Shown: positions 1 to 7,093 of the stretch, piece after piece
How the letters are laid out: each line of letters opens with the position of its first letter
Numbering within the stretch: the first letter of the stretch is position 1
Assembly (NCBI GenBank): GCA_024404275.1
Contig: JAKSQG010000096.1
Coordinates: 1-7,113, forward strand
Length of the DNA stretch: 7,113 nucleotides
Source: Clostridia bacterium
GTDB taxonomy: Bacteria > Bacillota > Clostridia > Christensenellales > Aristaeellaceae
Direction: 5' to 3'
Translations under genes and position numbers: made by a program
The notes under the pieces: model-generated
What the model saw: only the letters and a program-made list of their open reading frames with translations
Database searches by the model: none
What the model was told of the DNA's origin: nothing

Positions 1-2182
1 CCACAGCGGGAATGATGATGGGGTTCTTTTCCGCTTCGGGAGCGGCAGCTTCCTCAGCAGGAGCATAAGCGTTGTTGATGGCAGCGGCAACGGCCTTGCA
101 GGTGCGGGTCGCACCGGCGATGATCTCCACATCGGCGTCGGTCAGAGGCAGGCTCTTACCGATGTAGCGATTGGCATAGTCTTCATCCAGAACCTTGGTA
201 CCGACGCCTTCGATTTCGGGGAAGTCCTTATCGTCGACTCTCAGGCCGGTGATCATGCCGTTTTCAATGTTCACCACAACAGTGACATCGCCCATGAAGC
301 CGCGGGCAGTGCCCTTGACCTCGCCGGAAGTGGCGGCAGGGGCATCGGTGGCTTCGGGAGCATCGGGAGCGGCAGCACTCATGGAGGCGAACGCCGCATT
401 GATGGCTTCCACAACAGCCTTGCTGGTGAAGGTGGCACCGGAGATCATATCGACATCGCCCTCATTCAGAGGCAGGGCCTTGCCGATGAACTGACGCTGA
501 TAACCGTCCGCCAGCGCCTTCTGGCCAAAGCCGGCGGTCTCATTGAAGTTTTCGTCACCGATCTTGATGGCTTCGATGGTGTTGTCGGCAGCCACGGCGA
601 TCTCAACGGCCACGGGGCCGGCGAAGCCCTGAGCGGAAGCAGTCACACGGGTACCCGCGGCGTTTTCGATATTGGGCAGCTCTTCGTTCATCGCGGCGAA
701 GCCGGCATTGATGGCTTCCACAACGGCCTTGCTGGTGAAGGTGGCGCCGGCAATGGCTTCCACATCTTCATAATTCAGGGGCAGAGCCTTGCCGATAAAC
801 TGACGCTGATAACCGTCCGCCAGCGCCTTCTGGCCAAAGCCGGCGGTCTCATTGAAGTTTTCGTCACCGATCTTGATGGCTTCGATGGTGTTGTCGGCAG
901 CCACGGCGATCTCAACGGCCACGGGGCCGGCGAAGCCCTGAGCGGAAGCAGTCACACGGGTACCCGCGGCGTTTTCGATATTGGGCAGCTCTTCGTTCAT
1001 CGCGGCGAAGCCGGCATTGATGGCTTCCACAACGGCCTTGCTGGTGAAGGTGGCGCCGGCAATGGCTTCCACATCTTCATAATTCAGGGGCAGAGCCTTG
1101 CCGATGAACTGACGCTGATAATCATCTTCCAGAGCCTTCTGGCCGAAGCCGGCGGTCTCATTGAAGTTGGCGTCACCGATCTTGATGGCTTCGATGGTGT
1201 TATCCTCGGTCACCGCGATCTCAACCTTGACGGGGCCGGCGAAGCCCTGAGCGGAGGCAGAGGTACGCTCGCCCTTGGCACTCTCGATATCGGGCAGCGC
1301 AGCGGCGGCGGCACTGGCCTGCGCGGCATACGCATCGGGATCGATCAGATACAGCATGATCTGGTTGACGGCCTTGTTGATGGCGGTACTGGTGATGGTG
1401 GCGCCGGAGAAAGCGTCCACATCGGTACCCAGCTCCAGCTGACCGGTCTTGCCAATGTAATTGGAAAGATAGTCATCGCCGATTCTGCCGCCGTAGTTGG
1501 GCGTTTCGGAGGAAACATCCGCAACGATCTGACCGATGAAGAATTCATCATTCACCAGCAGTTCCACGCGCACATCGCCGCCGAAGCCCGCCAGGCTGAT
1601 GGCGTACCAGCCGTCTCCCAGCTCTTCCACGTCGACCTGCGCGGTCTCGATGGTAAAGCCGGCGGCCTCGCTCAGCTTGTTCATGGCATCATTGACGCCG
1701 CGGATGACGGCCTTGGAGGTGATGGTGGCAGCCGTCAGGGCATCGATCTCACCGTCATCCTTGGTCAGGGCGACAGGCGCGGTCTTGCCGGCAAACTGGT
1801 CCTGGAAGGCCGCTTCCTTGGCACGGGCGCCCAGACCGGCGGTCTCGGAGAAGTTCGCACCGCCCACGCTGATACCGGTGATGGTACCATCGGGCTCCAC
1901 ACCCACGGTGATCTCGATCTCGCCGCCGAAGCCGTTGGTGGGCACGGTGGTGGTATAACCGATCACCTCGCCGGCAGCGTTCTTGGCGACATATACATTA
2001 CTTTCCTCATCATACTCAAAGCTCGTGGCCTCGGGCAGCAGCGCCTTGCGGGCCTCTTCCGCCTTGGCGGCGGTGTTGGCTTCGATCTGGGGCTTGGTCA
2101 TGTTGTAGGTGGCAGCCAGCAGACCGGCGGCGATCACGCAGATCAAGGTCAGCAGCAGCCAGGCGGGAATACGCTTTTTCAT
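1..2182 (-). CDS. Membrane-anchored multi-domain FMN-binding protein (RnfG-like), 3' end beyond window
   Basis: Reading leftward from ATG at 2182, the frame stays open for 727 codons to the window edge, so the C-terminus is missing. A GGAG (2193-2196 on the complement) sits 10 bases before the start. Residues about 7-25 form one hydrophobic segment after MKKR, followed by an RnfG-like TKPQIEA stretch, so the body is predicted to be extracytosolic. Six FMN-binding domains follow, with candidate flavin-acceptor threonines at T153 (DALTAAT), T262 (DAFSGAT), T378 and T481 (EAIAGAT), T584 (DMISGAT) and T692 (EIIAGAT). Domains 1 and 3-5 also carry an ETAG-[LF]-G motif like RnfG; domain 2 has SETPNYGG. 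Ala/Pro/Glu-rich linkers lie before domain 6 and at the visible end. Members of this family have FMN covalently attached to the Thr by ApbE and carry electrons. apbE is directly upstream with a 48-base gap, so the two are probably cotranscribed. The redox partner is not visible. It is not a standard rnfG, which has a single FMN domain and sits in an rnf operon. No in-frame TAG occurs here. Confidence 0.9.
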   Translation of the reverse strand, partial: MKKRIPAWLLLTLICVIAAGLLAATYNMTKPQIEANTAAKAEEARKALLPEATSFEYDEESNVYVAKNAAGEVIGYTTTVPTNGFGGEIEITVGVEPDGTITGISVGGANFSETAGLGARAKEAAFQDQFAGKTAPVALTKDDGEIDALTAATITSKAVIRGVNDAMNKLSEAAGFTIETAQVDVEELGDGWYAISLAGFGGDVRVELLVNDEFFIGQIVADVSSETPNYGGRIGDDYLSNYIGKTGQLELGTDVDAFSGATITSTAINKAVNQIMLYLIDPDAYAAQASAAAAALPDIESAKGERTSASAQGFAGPVKVEIAVTEDNTIEAIKIGDANFNETAGFGQKALEDDYQRQFIGKALPLNYEDVEAIAGATFTSKAVVEAINAGFAAMNEELPNIENAAGTRVTASAQGFAGPVAVEIAVAADNTIEAIKIGDENFNETAGFGQKALADGYQRQFIGKALPLNYEDVEAIAGATFTSKAVVEAINAGFAAMNEELPNIENAAGTRVTASAQGFAGPVAVEIAVAADNTIEAIKIGDENFNETAGFGQKALADGYQRQFIGKALPLNEGDVDMISGATFTSKAVVEAINAAFASMSAAAPDAPEATDAPAATSGEVKGTARGFMGDVTVVVNIENGMITGLRVDDKDFPEIEGVGTKVLDEDYANRYIGKSLPLTDADVEIIAGATRTCKAVAAAINNAYAPAEEAAAPEAEKNPIIIPAV
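491..1108 (-). repeat. Two near-identical 309-bp tandem units in the FMN-binding gene
   Basis: Positions 491-799 and 800-1108 match base for base except at 797 (a) versus 1106 (g). That difference is synonymous (TTT versus TTC, Phe). Each unit encodes the same 103 residues (359-461 and 462-564), running from one domain's FIGKALPLNYED through its acceptor Thr into the next domain. The period is a whole number of codons. The flanking units on both sides (about 182-490 and 1109-1417) follow the same 309-base register but are clearly diverged. A recent in-frame duplication or gene conversion would explain this. Such a repeat could also be miscounted by short-read assembly. Confidence 0.95.
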
Positions 2183-2230
2183 GTGCGTCCATCTCCATTG
2201 TTTTGTTTATTGAAAGGTTTCCCATTGGAA

Positions 2231-3268
2231 TCATTCGGTAAAGGGCAGATACTTTTTGAAGCCGGTCGTCCAGAAGACATTTCCGTCTTCCTCCACCCAC
2301 ATGGCTTCGGCGTCATACTTTTCAAGCAGGGGCAGCGCGTCCTCCGCGCTCATCAGGTACAACGCGGTGGAAAGGGCATCGCCGATGCCGCTGTCCGCGC
2401 AGATGATGGTAACGGCCTTGTACCATTTGGCCGGCATCAGGGTATCGGGATCGATAATGTGGTGGTAGTTGACACCATCCACCGTATAATAACGCTGATA
2501 GTCGCCGCTGGTCACAACGGTGCCATTCGTCATGCTCAGGGTAGCCAGATAGCTGTTGCTGTAGGGATCAAAGGGATCGGTCACCCCCACGGTCCATTTG
2601 GCGCCGTCCGGCTTGGCCCCATGCACCAGCACGTTGCCGCCCACACTGATGAGATACCCTTCCGGAAAATCCTTGCAGGATAACTCGGCGGCATATCCCT
2701 TGGCCAGGGCACCCACATCCAACCGTGCCTTTTCATCGGTCAGCCGTACGGTACACGCCTCGGGATCGATCTCCAGCAATGCCATGCCCGTATGCCGTGC
2801 CGCCTCGGTCAGCACCTCCGGGTCCGGCAGATAGGCCTTGTCCGGATGCGCAATGCCGTATTCGCGTGCCTCATGCCACACATTCAGCACAGCGCCCAGC
2901 GTGATGTCCACGCGTCCGGCAGTCATCACCGCTACCTCTTTGGCAAAGAGCAGAAAATCGATCATCTCTTTGCTGACGCTGACCGGCTCACCGCCCGCGG
3001 CATCGTTGACGGTCTTGAGGTTGTTTACCCCCTCATAGTCGTTGTAGATGTCAAACAGGCTGTTATAGGTCCGCATCGATTGCGTAAACCGCTCCACCTC
3101 TTCATCAAAGGCAGCCCGTGATTCGGCATAGCCCATCACATAGGTCACGGTGTCAAACAGGTCCAGCAGCGTGGTCTGAAAGCGCACGGGCGCAGCGCCG
3201 GCTCCGGCGGGCACAGCTCCCATCAGCAGAATCAGCGCCGTCATCAGGCACAATATTTTCCGCTTCAT
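2231..3268 (-). CDS. apbE: FAD:protein FMN transferase (ApbE family), exported
   Basis: A 345-residue protein ending in TGA. ApbE moves FMN from FAD to a Thr of FMN-binding domains, outside the membrane, using Mg2+. Residues 1-26 look like a Sec signal peptide (MKRK, hydrophobic stretch, AGAGAA), with no lipobox cysteine after the hydrophobic core. Family landmarks in order are TAGRVDITLGAVLNVW (116-131), DVGALAKGYAAE (184-195), the GGN turn (210-212), TSGDYQRYY (253-261), HHIIDPDTLMPA (269-280) and GDALSTALYLM (296-306); the last includes the Asp and Thr expected to bind metal. Length is normal. An upstream in-frame ATG at 3313 would add 15 residues, but the ATG at 3268 has a perfect AAGGAG at 9 bases and begins a proper signal peptide, so it is preferred. 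The downstream neighbour, with six FMN-binding domains, is the obvious substrate. A promoter is visible at 3359-3387. Confidence 0.95.
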   Translation of the reverse strand: MKRKILCLMTALILLMGAVPAGAGAAPVRFQTTLLDLFDTVTYVMGYAESRAAFDEEVERFTQSMRTYNSLFDIYNDYEGVNNLKTVNDAAGGEPVSVSKEMIDFLLFAKEVAVMTAGRVDITLGAVLNVWHEAREYGIAHPDKAYLPDPEVLTEAARHTGMALLEIDPEACTVRLTDEKARLDVGALAKGYAAELSCKDFPEGYLISVGGNVLVHGAKPDGAKWTVGVTDPFDPYSNSYLATLSMTNGTVVTSGDYQRYYTVDGVNYHHIIDPDTLMPAKWYKAVTIICADSGIGDALSTALYLMSAEDALPLLEKYDAEAMWVEEDGNVFWTTGFKKYLPFTE

Positions 3269-3277
3269 ATATAATTT

Positions 3278-3283
3278 CTCCTT
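3278..3283 (-). promoter_or_regulatory. Ribosome binding site that fixes the apbE start
   Basis: The complement reads AAGGAG, 9 bases before the ATG at 3268. It decides the start in favour of 3268 over the upstream in-frame ATG at 3313. Confidence 0.85.
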
Positions 3284-3358
3284 GATTGTACGAGCCGAAA
3301 AACCATCCTTCACCCCCGTATGGGTATAGTAGGTCCTTGTTTCCCGGTTCGGTATTTC

Positions 3359-3387
3359 ATTATAACAGAAATTGCCCCACTGTACAA
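3359..3387 (-). promoter_or_regulatory. Probable sigma-A promoter of the apbE operon
   Basis: On the minus strand a perfect -10 box TATAAT (3364-3359) is preceded by TGT, making an extended -10. A weaker -35 box TTGTAC (3387-3382) lies upstream with a 17-base spacer. Transcription would start near 3352, giving a leader of about 84 bases before apbE. The -10 and spacing are strong; the -35 matches consensus at three of six positions. Confidence 0.75.
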
Positions 3388-3393
3388 CACCAA

Positions 3394-3405
3394 AAAACGC
3401 GTTTT
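3394..3405. promoter_or_regulatory. 12-bp palindrome between the divergent promoters
   Basis: AAAACGCGTTTT is a perfect inverted repeat 6 bases upstream of the apbE -35 box, in an AT-rich stretch. It could be an operator or activator site, or chance; no regulator is identified. Confidence 0.3.
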
Positions 3406-3440
3406 ACACAATTTAAGACTTTTTGGCTGTCTCCTCCGTC

Positions 3441-3466
3441 AAGGGGCGAAAGGGGCGTCAATTGAC
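3441..3466. repeat. Short direct repeat and palindrome touching the mfd -35 box
   Basis: AAGGGGCG occurs twice (3441-3448 and 3450-3457), 9 bases apart. It runs into the perfect 10-bp palindrome GTCAATTGAC (3457-3466), which overlaps five bases of the mfd -35 box. The position would suit an operator, but both elements are short and no regulator is known. Confidence 0.3.
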
Positions 3467-3490
3467 TTTTTTTCTTTGCCTTGCTATACT
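3462..3490 (+). promoter_or_regulatory. Strong sigma-A promoter for mfd
   Basis: TTGACT (3462-3467) and TATACT (3485-3490) are separated by exactly 17 bases, and a TG one base before the -10 makes it extended. Transcription would start near 3497, leaving a leader of about 78 bases. A promoter this close to consensus argues that mfd is expressed despite its in-frame TAG codons. Confidence 0.85.
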
Positions 3491-3497
3491 GAACGTA

Positions 3498-3559
3498 CCC
3501 GCGCGGGGGGAGGGTACTCCCCTGAGCGGGCTCTTTGAGTGTAACGGCGCAGCCGCGCC
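3498..3559 (+). other. GC-rich hairpins in the mfd 5' leader
   Basis: Two stem-loops are visible. In the first, CCCGC (3498-3502) pairs with GCGGG (3526-3530), enclosing GGGGAG (3507-3512) paired with CTCCCC (3517-3522) around a GGTA loop. In the second, GGCGC (3546-3550) pairs with GCGCC (3555-3559) around AGCC, ending 5 bases before the GAGG ribosome binding site. Neither has a following T-tract, so neither looks like a terminator. They may affect mRNA stability or translation. No known riboswitch is recognised. Confidence 0.45.
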
Positions 3560-3564
3560 AAAAT

Positions 3565-3568
3565 GAGG
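3565..3568 (+). promoter_or_regulatory. Ribosome binding site that fixes the mfd start
   Basis: GAGG lies 6 bases before the ATG at 3575. An in-frame ATG at 3563 overlaps this site and has no good one of its own, so 3575 is preferred. No comparable site precedes the possible GTG start at 3698 that would avoid the first TAG. Confidence 0.75.
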
Positions 3569-3574
3569 TATTTC

Positions 3575-6500
3575 ATGAGCGTACTGGACAGGCTGATTCA
3601 CAGTGAAAAGATCGCATAGCTGCTTCAGGCGGCACAAAACGGCGCTGCCTCTGCCTATGAGGTCAGCGAGGGCGCGCGCGCCGCGCTGGCCGCGGCCGTG
3701 ACGCTGGCGTCCGGCCGGCAGGTGATCGCCGTCTGCCCTTCCGAAAGGGAAGGCGCCGTCATGGCCGAGGATGCCCGTCAGCTGGGCGTCAATGCCGCCG
3801 CGCTGCCCGCAAGGGAGCGGCAGTTTGCCCGTTCGGTCGCCAGCCGTGATGCCAGCTGGCAGCGTGTCAGCATGCTGGGCGCCCTGCGCCGCGGCGAGAC
3901 ACGGCTTTTATTCATCTCCGCCGACATGCTTTTGTGGAAGACCACGCCCCCGCAGAAATGGGAGCTGATGAGCACCCCCCTCGAGACCGACGCCGAGATG
4001 GACCCCAAGGCCCTCATCAACCATCTGGTCTCCGCCGGCTATGAACGTGTGGAAATGGTCGAAGGCCGCGGTCAGTGTGCCCTGAGAGGCGCTATTCTGG
4101 ACGTCTTTCCGCCCGACAGTCTCAACGCCCTGCGCATTGAGTTTTTTGACAATACCATCGATTCCATCCGCTCCTTTGACTGCATCACCCAGCGCTCGGT
4201 GGAGCACATGCGTTCCGTATGCATCAGCCCCGCCGCCGAATATGTATTGACCCCGCCCGAAAAAGCGGAGGCAGGGGCACGCATGCACACGCTTCTGGAA
4301 AACGCGAAGGACCGCTTCCGCGGCACGGCGGATGGTCTTTCCGCCCTGCTGGCCGATGCCGAAACGCTTCAAAACGGCGGCACTCTGGCGCAGATGGACC
4401 TGTGGGCAGGCGTGCTGATGCATCAAACCGCACCGCTGACTGCCTGGCCGCAGCAGCCCATCGTGCTGGTCTTTTCGCCGTAGCACTGTCTGGAGCGCCT
4501 GCGGGACGCCCGCAGCGGCTTTGAAAACGAGCTGGCGCAGGCCATTGAACGCATGGAGGCCGTGCCCGAGCAGCAGGACGCCCTTCTGACCGAGGCGGAA
4601 GCGCTGCAAATGGTCAACAGTCACACCGTCATCACCGTACAGGACCTGATGCGCCCCGCCGAGGGCTTCCGTCAGGGGCACTTTGTGCAGCTGCCCACAC
4701 TGGATGCCCCCTCCTACCGCACCAATGTGCGCGACCTGGCCGAGGACCTCAAAACATGGAGCCGGGAAAAGGCCGATGTCTTCCTCTACACAGGCGGCGA
4801 GGCGCGTACCGGTCGACTGAAGGAAGCGCTGCAGGGGGTCGAATGGCGCGAGGACCCCGCCGTGCGCTTTGACCCCGTCACGCTGCACCGCGGCTTTCTC
4901 CTTGGCTTCTGCGGGCTGTATGTCATCAGCGATGCCGATATCTATGGTACGGTGCATAAGAAGAGCACCGTCAAAAGCAGCCTGTCCCAGCGCATCGGTG
5001 CTTTTACCGACCTCAAGGAAGGCGATTTTGTCGTTCACGAGGCGCACGGCGTGGGCATTTATCAGGGTGTGCAGCGTGTGCAGAGCGAGGGCGCGTGGCG
5101 TGATTATCTGGTCATTCAATACCGCGGCACCGACCGCCTGTATGTACCCACCGATCAGTTCGACCGTGTGCAAAAATACATCGGCTCGCAGGAAACGCCG
5201 CCGCCCCTCAACTCGCTGTCCGGCGGCGAATGGGAAAAGCAAAAGAGCCGTGTCAAGGCAGGCCTCAAAAAGCTGGCCTTCAATCTGGTCAAACTCTATG
5301 CCGAGCGTGAAAAAACACCCGGTCATGCCTTCTCCCCCGACAACACATGGACGGGGCAGTTTTCCGACGCCTTCCCCTACGAGCTGACCGATGACCAGGC
5401 GCGTGCCGTCGAGGACATCCGCCGCGACATGGAAGCCCCCCGCAACATGGATCGCCTGCTGTGCGGCGATGTAGGCTACGGCAAGACCGAGGTCGCCATG
5501 CGGGCTGCCTTCAAGGCGGTCTGCGACAGCAAGCAGGTGGCGCTGCTGGCGCCCACCACCATTCTGGCGCAGCAGCATTATTACACCTGCGTCAAGCGCT
5601 TCAAGGATTTCCCTGTCACCATTGAGGTCTTGAGCCGTTTCCGCAGCCCCAAGGCGCAAAAGGAAGCGCTCATGAAGGCGGCTTCCGGCAAAGCCGATAT
5701 CATCATCGGCACACATCGCCTGCTCAGCAAGGATGTGACCTTCAAGGACCTTGGTCTGCTCATCATCGATGAATAGCAGCGCTTCGGCGTACAGCACAAG
5801 GAGCAGATCAAAAACTACAAAAAGACGGTGGATGTGCTGACCATGTCCGCCACGCCCATTCCCCGCACGCTGCACATGAGCATGGTGGGCGTACGCGACA
5901 TGAGCGTACTCGAAACGCCGCCCGAGGACCGCGTACCCGTGCAGACCTACGTCATCGACTACAACGAAAGCATCATCCGTGACGCCATCCTGCGGGAGAT
6001 GGGACGCGGCGGTCAGGTTTACTTCTTATATAACAGGGTCAGCGATATCGACCGTTTTGCGGGACGGCTGCGCCAGCTGGTGCCGCAGGCACGCATCGTC
6101 ATCGGTCACGGGCAGATGGCGGAGCGTGATCTGGAGGATGTGATGCTGGATTTCTACAGCGGCAAGTATGATGTGCTGCTGTGCTCCACCATCATCGAAA
6201 ACGGTCTGGATGTGCCCAACGCCAACACCATGATCGTCTATGACGCCGACCGTTTCGGCTTAAGCCAGCTATACCAGCTGCGCGGGCGTGTGGGACGCTC
6301 CAACCGTGTGGCGTACGCCTACTTTACGGTGCGCCCCGGCGCCTCGATCAGCGAGACAGCCGAAAAACGCCTCTCTGCCATCCGTGAGTTCACACAGTTC
6401 GGCGCGGGCTTCCGCATTGCCATGCGCGACCTCGAGATCCGCGGTGCAGGCGACATCTTCGGCGCGGAGCAGAGCGGACACATTGCCGTGGTGGGCTACG

Positions 6501-7039
6501 ATATGTACTGCCGCCTGATCGAGGAAGCCGTGCGGGAGGAACAGGGCATTTCCACCGAACGCGAACAGTTGGAGCCCCGCATCGATTTGCGCATCAACGC
6601 CTTCCTGCCCGAAAAGTACATCAAGAGCGGCAATCAGCGCGTTGAAGTCTACAAGCGCATCGCTGCCCTGCGCAGCGAGGAGGAGCGCAGCGACATCGTG
6701 GATGAGCTCATTGACCGTTACGGCGATGTGCCCGATTCCGTCATGCGCCTGCTCGACACCGCCCTTTTGCGCGCGCTGTGCGTGTACTTTGGCGTGCAGC
6801 TGGTGCAGCGGCAAAACAACACCCTGTTCTTCCGTTTTGATATGCGCTATATCCCCGATGTGGCGCAGATGAACCTCGCCATGGGACCCAAGTGCCGCCT
6901 GCGCTTTTCGCCCTCGCGCATTCCGGGGTTGATTCTGCCCCTCACCGCCAAGGATACCGACGAGGATGGTCTCGCCCTCGCCTGCCGCGAGCTTGGCGTC
7001 ATCCGCGCCGCGATGGAAAAGGCGAAAACGAAGGAATGA
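3575..7039 (+). CDS. mfd: Transcription-repair coupling factor Mfd, full length with three in-frame TAG codons
   Basis: Reading TAG as sense gives 1154 residues, the usual Mfd length, ending in TGA. Mfd is a cytoplasmic DNA translocase that displaces RNA polymerase stalled at DNA damage and recruits UvrA for nucleotide excision repair. The UvrB-like N-terminal part includes RGAILDVFPP (171-180) and RIEFF...IDSIRSFD...TQRS (187-208). The CarD-like RNA polymerase-interaction domain spans about 483-537 (GDFVVHEAHGVGIY to LYVPTDQFDRVQKYIG). The RecG-like translocase has Walker A GDVGYGKT (631-638), APTTILAQQH (659-668), motif II DE-TAG-QRFG (732-738), TMSATPIPRT (756-765) and QLYQLRGRVGRS (898-909). 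The TRCF C-terminal domain begins near EPRIDLRINAFLP (1000). TAG occurs at codons 15, 303 and 734, with no TAA, TGA or frameshift elsewhere. A near-consensus promoter and a good ribosome binding site precede it. A decayed gene is possible but unlikely; amber recoding, probably to Gln, fits best. Confidence 0.93.
3617..3619 (+). other. In-frame TAG, mfd codon 15
   Basis: The context is SEKIA-TAG-LLQAAQNG in the N-terminal helix region. Family members vary here and often have polar residues, so Gln or Glu both fit. Read as a stop, it would leave a 14-residue peptide from a strong promoter and ribosome binding site. Confidence 0.85.
4481..4483 (+). other. In-frame TAG, mfd codon 303
   Basis: The context is IVLVFSP-TAG-HCLERLRD. 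It corresponds to the segment that in other Mfd proteins reads roughly DEP-x-R-x-x-ER, where x is a variable polar residue. The frame continues unbroken into recognisable Mfd sequence. No ribosome binding site is seen for a restart. Confidence 0.85.
5774..5776 (+). other. In-frame TAG, mfd codon 734, in helicase motif II
   Basis: The context is LLIID-E-TAG-QRFGVQHKEQ. From family knowledge, Mfd has DEEQ or DEEH here and the related RecG has DEQH, so the residue is expected to be Glu or Gln. The Walker B Asp-Glu precedes the TAG, and the rest of the helicase core follows it. Termination or a split here would cut the motor in two and destroy activity. Confidence 0.9.
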
Positions 7040-7047
7040 CGGGAACG

Positions 7048-7093
7048 CCGGGGAGGGCACGCTTTTCGAGGCCGAAAAGCATCCCCTCCCCGG
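7048..7093 (+). terminator. Long hairpin after mfd, possible terminator without a T-tract
   Basis: CCGGGGAGGG (7048-7057) pairs with CCCTCCCCGG (7084-7093). After a 3 by 3 internal loop, GCTTTTCG (7061-7068) pairs with CGAAAAGC (7073-7080) around an AGGC loop. It begins 8 bases after the mfd stop. No T-run follows on either strand, so it may be a weak terminator, an mRNA 3'-end stabiliser or a dispersed palindromic element. The last 20 bases of the window hold nothing recognisable. Confidence 0.5.

Noticed and set aside
491..1108. The tandem repeats as a CRISPR array or mobile element
   Set aside because: The units are contiguous, in frame and protein-coding, with no spacers, inverted ends or transposase.
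2016..2300. Minus-strand open frame across the apbE/FMN-protein junction
   Set aside because: It overlaps the end of apbE and the start of the FMN-binding gene in another frame; both have clear family motifs and their own starts.
3248..3268. ApbE as a lipoprotein using Cys7
   Set aside because: The only nearby cysteine precedes the hydrophobic core, so it cannot be a lipobox; an AxA-type signal peptidase site fits better.
3320..3538. Small plus-strand open frame of 72 codons before mfd
   Set aside because: It spans both divergent promoters and the mfd transcription start, has no ribosome binding site and no recognisable sequence.
3908..5875. Long open frame of 655 codons on the minus strand
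   Set aside because: It lies antisense to conserved Mfd motifs, shows no recognisable domain and has the His/Gln/Leu/Gly-rich composition typical of a shadow of a GC-rich gene.
3575..7039. mfd as a pseudogene broken by nonsense mutations
   Set aside because: All three interruptions are TAG, there are no frameshifts, TAA or TGA in 1155 codons, every motif is intact, and expression signals are strong. Decay cannot be fully excluded from one gene.
3620..7039. mfd split into separately translated pieces after each TAG
   Set aside because: No convincing ribosome binding sites follow the TAG codons, and the split at 5774 would cut helicase motif II in half.
6269..7060. Minus-strand open frame of 263 codons opposite the end of mfd
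   Set aside because: It is antisense to the conserved helicase and C-terminal domain and has no recognisable domain.
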